14,609 bases of DNA from an uncultured Spirochaetia bacterium (GTDB lineage Bacteria; Spirochaetota; UBA4802; JAGODF01). The position numbers were made by a program, and so were the translations under genes. Below, in pieces: positions 14,201-14,609 of this stretch. The stretch is from positions 1-14,609 of the forward strand of contig CALCJG010000240.1 of NCBI GenBank assembly GCA_937967705.1, read 5' to 3'. Position 1 is the stretch's first letter. Each line of letters starts with the position of its first letter. The notes under the pieces are model-generated. The model searched no databases. It was not told the DNA's origin and saw nothing but the letters and a program-made list of their open reading frames with translations.

Positions 14201-14609
14201 CCCCGCATAGCTGGCAACACGGCGGACGCTTCGGTACCGCATCATCGCCGCATACACAAACGCAGCTATCAGTCCAGCGTGGGCAATCTCACGGTCAACA
14301 CCGACCCCTCCTACTGGGGCGGATGGACACAGCGTAATTATTACCAGCCCATTGCCGTACGGACACCTCTCAACCTTCTCTACGATTCCGACATAAACGA
14401 CCCCAACAAGCGCTGTGACGGCTTGCTGGCGCTGCTGACGGAATACGACTCGAGCCAGCTTCGCGGACTGACGGAGCCCAAGACGCGGCTGGTCACCCGT
14501 ATCCTCAAACTCCTCATGAAGCTGGGGGATTCCCGCTTCGACGATCCCACCGGACTCGACTACTCACGGTCCGATTTCGACACGACTTATGAGACCTGGG
14601 GACCGCGGC
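11291..14609 (+). CDS. Giant lipoprotein of unknown function, 3' end outside the window
   Basis: The frame runs without a stop from this ATG to the window edge, at least 1106 codons. A signal peptide (MKLWRILTCLSLSAGLILSAG) ends in the lipobox LSAG before C22, so the protein is expected to be lipid-anchored in an envelope membrane, facing periplasm or exterior. Residues about 30-410 are Leu/Asp/Ser-rich and look helical. Residues about 415-890 are rich in Trp, Tyr, Asn and Gly and look beta-rich, with a His cluster (EHGHG near 457) and paired Cys near 530, 579, 740, 843 and 850 that could form disulphides. Helical Leu-rich segments return near 905-920 and 1040-1080 (LLPLIITLLGTLLDNQ; LVTRILKLLMKLGD). 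I recognise no domain. GGAGG lies 7 bases before the ATG. Its own promoter and a terminator upstream make it a separate unit from the glgA cluster. Confidence 0.9.
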   Translation, partial: MKLWRILTCLSLSAGLILSAGCGGSGLGEFQVNEDAEYKLFNILDPYPSLHEAVDRLDQTTVNDIVSRSVDTNLDNFLVTTEDSTRVIKNTDRPLQSVLNNLQTLLGRIIHQDDLDSNTGSTYYAQDLFSLIDDIRKKDLNVTDDLISIIRTANLFQLEEYSSARMRDLSLNEIDSLSTYDFSESINNAMETLGKLFMQADYSMWLASDTSLVTKRGDIASSGVTDIGLGNAVQGINAFLMSLSTLARDDEISTDLFNILREVGNLAATSITTPSGSLYPADIIKRLIENTEDYFTVGGSHYSDTENGIELFGRNPSDTTYYANSELGRLILSMLPGNVGLLARSDRPESLISQVNPLKAIGSADYSGDKYKNYVLDLLVQNLRRIEFDPDTARIEESLYDLIRYDTYGRDRRSSDAYPVSYLEQFIFLSVMSQDAGWADGGDNGEITSTSDPSKEHGHGASVEYVSFNDSLFAMGGSETLGMNTYSLAFNDNQNAVSRSHKTRFWRSNRGDFKFGYSTNWAAQKFMSGACQGDVGVPIGGNPTGGAFIGTDNYMPYTANGFGDPNMSRYTLYWMVRACWNGEGPYYYDPSLAGKNVPTVTFQYDDGTGLKDHTWYVFYRPNGKIYAFKETTTGAFVYPADGDDPVAESASDLWDGGRDLSHYNGKYERWNRYRDTWYSDYYMINVVNDGVNNWYLTPDGGTGIRTYKVDPEWYIGEPDNFQADRFRFKEIIAQNYDGRACASPEEAIFRNYQWVMTEKTFAIVVPLSLKALDGFSNAGAFQIVQGNGIAGLTSARKYRSDANVWAVANNTAETSPHPGDYRIVMHVFGDTILGFDTIWHSICSGTVNPPCVTHNAPGVYRFGFPRYYKGSYNDSGVDTLGSRKLTSDDLSNNQGFKAGDSKWNRRNTLLPLIITLLGTLLDNQNRDFSVAANRALTLERMKKFSEAMMIPILPRFYYKYSGSSTSNTWVPRIAGNTADASVPHHRRIHKRSYQSSVGNLTVNTDPSYWGGWTQRNYYQPIAVRTPLNLLYDSDINDPNKRCDGLLALLTEYDSSQLRGLTEPKTRLVTRILKLLMKLGDSRFDDPTGLDYSRSDFDTTYETWGPR

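Noticed and set aside
1..14609. CRISPR array, tRNA, rRNA, insertion sequence or phage genes
   Set aside because: I saw no regularly spaced direct repeats, cloverleaf sequence, rRNA motif, transposase or integrase features on either strand.

Overview
The window is a gene-dense bacterial chromosome fragment of moderate GC. It is most likely from an uncultured spirochaete-like, Gram-negative-type bacterium. That assignment is inference. It rests on a very long lipoprotein with a relaxed lipobox, an outer-membrane barrel-like protein, a STAS regulator beside central carbon genes, a long plant/Leptospira-like phosphoglycerate mutase, and a small TPR-like gene beside an Lrp regulator. There is no rRNA or other marker gene to prove it. 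The first 49 bases are not genomic: they match an Illumina TruSeq adapter with an 8-base index, so biological sequence starts at position 50 and the contig ends there artificially.

Layout. (1) 50-922, plus strand: the 3' part of an unrecognised acidic, helical protein, whose true start is uncertain because of the adapter junction. (2) 5034-1010, minus strand: an Lrp/AsnC-type regulator, a small TPR-like protein, and a pair of exported M16 zinc-peptidase homologues. The first has an intact HxxEH site and the second has lost the zinc histidines but keeps the Arg/Tyr motif, as in known two-subunit M16 enzymes. A near-consensus promoter lies just upstream of the regulator. (3) 5157-6023, plus strand: an N-formylglutamate amidohydrolase family protein, divergent from the regulator. 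(4) 6183-11030, plus strand: a tight cluster of STAS protein, phosphoglycerate mutase (gpmI), glycogen synthase (glgA) and a predicted outer-membrane barrel protein, ending in a strong intrinsic terminator at 11061-11094. (5) 11291 to the window end: a lipoprotein of at least 1106 residues with no stop before the edge. It has its own promoter, whose -35 box overlaps the terminator, and a long AT-rich leader.

How the genes fit together. The STAS-gpmI-glgA genes overlap and are probably co-translated, which suggests regulatory coupling between an anti-anti-sigma-type switch and glycolysis/glycogen storage. The M16 pair, the barrel protein and the giant lipoprotein are all cell-envelope proteins. 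I see no CRISPR array, tRNA, rRNA, transposon or phage gene. Nothing amounts to a clear new multi-gene system. The least explained parts are the giant lipoprotein, its leader, and a Shine-Dalgarno/anti-Shine-Dalgarno hairpin with a possible micro-ORF at 6042-6140.
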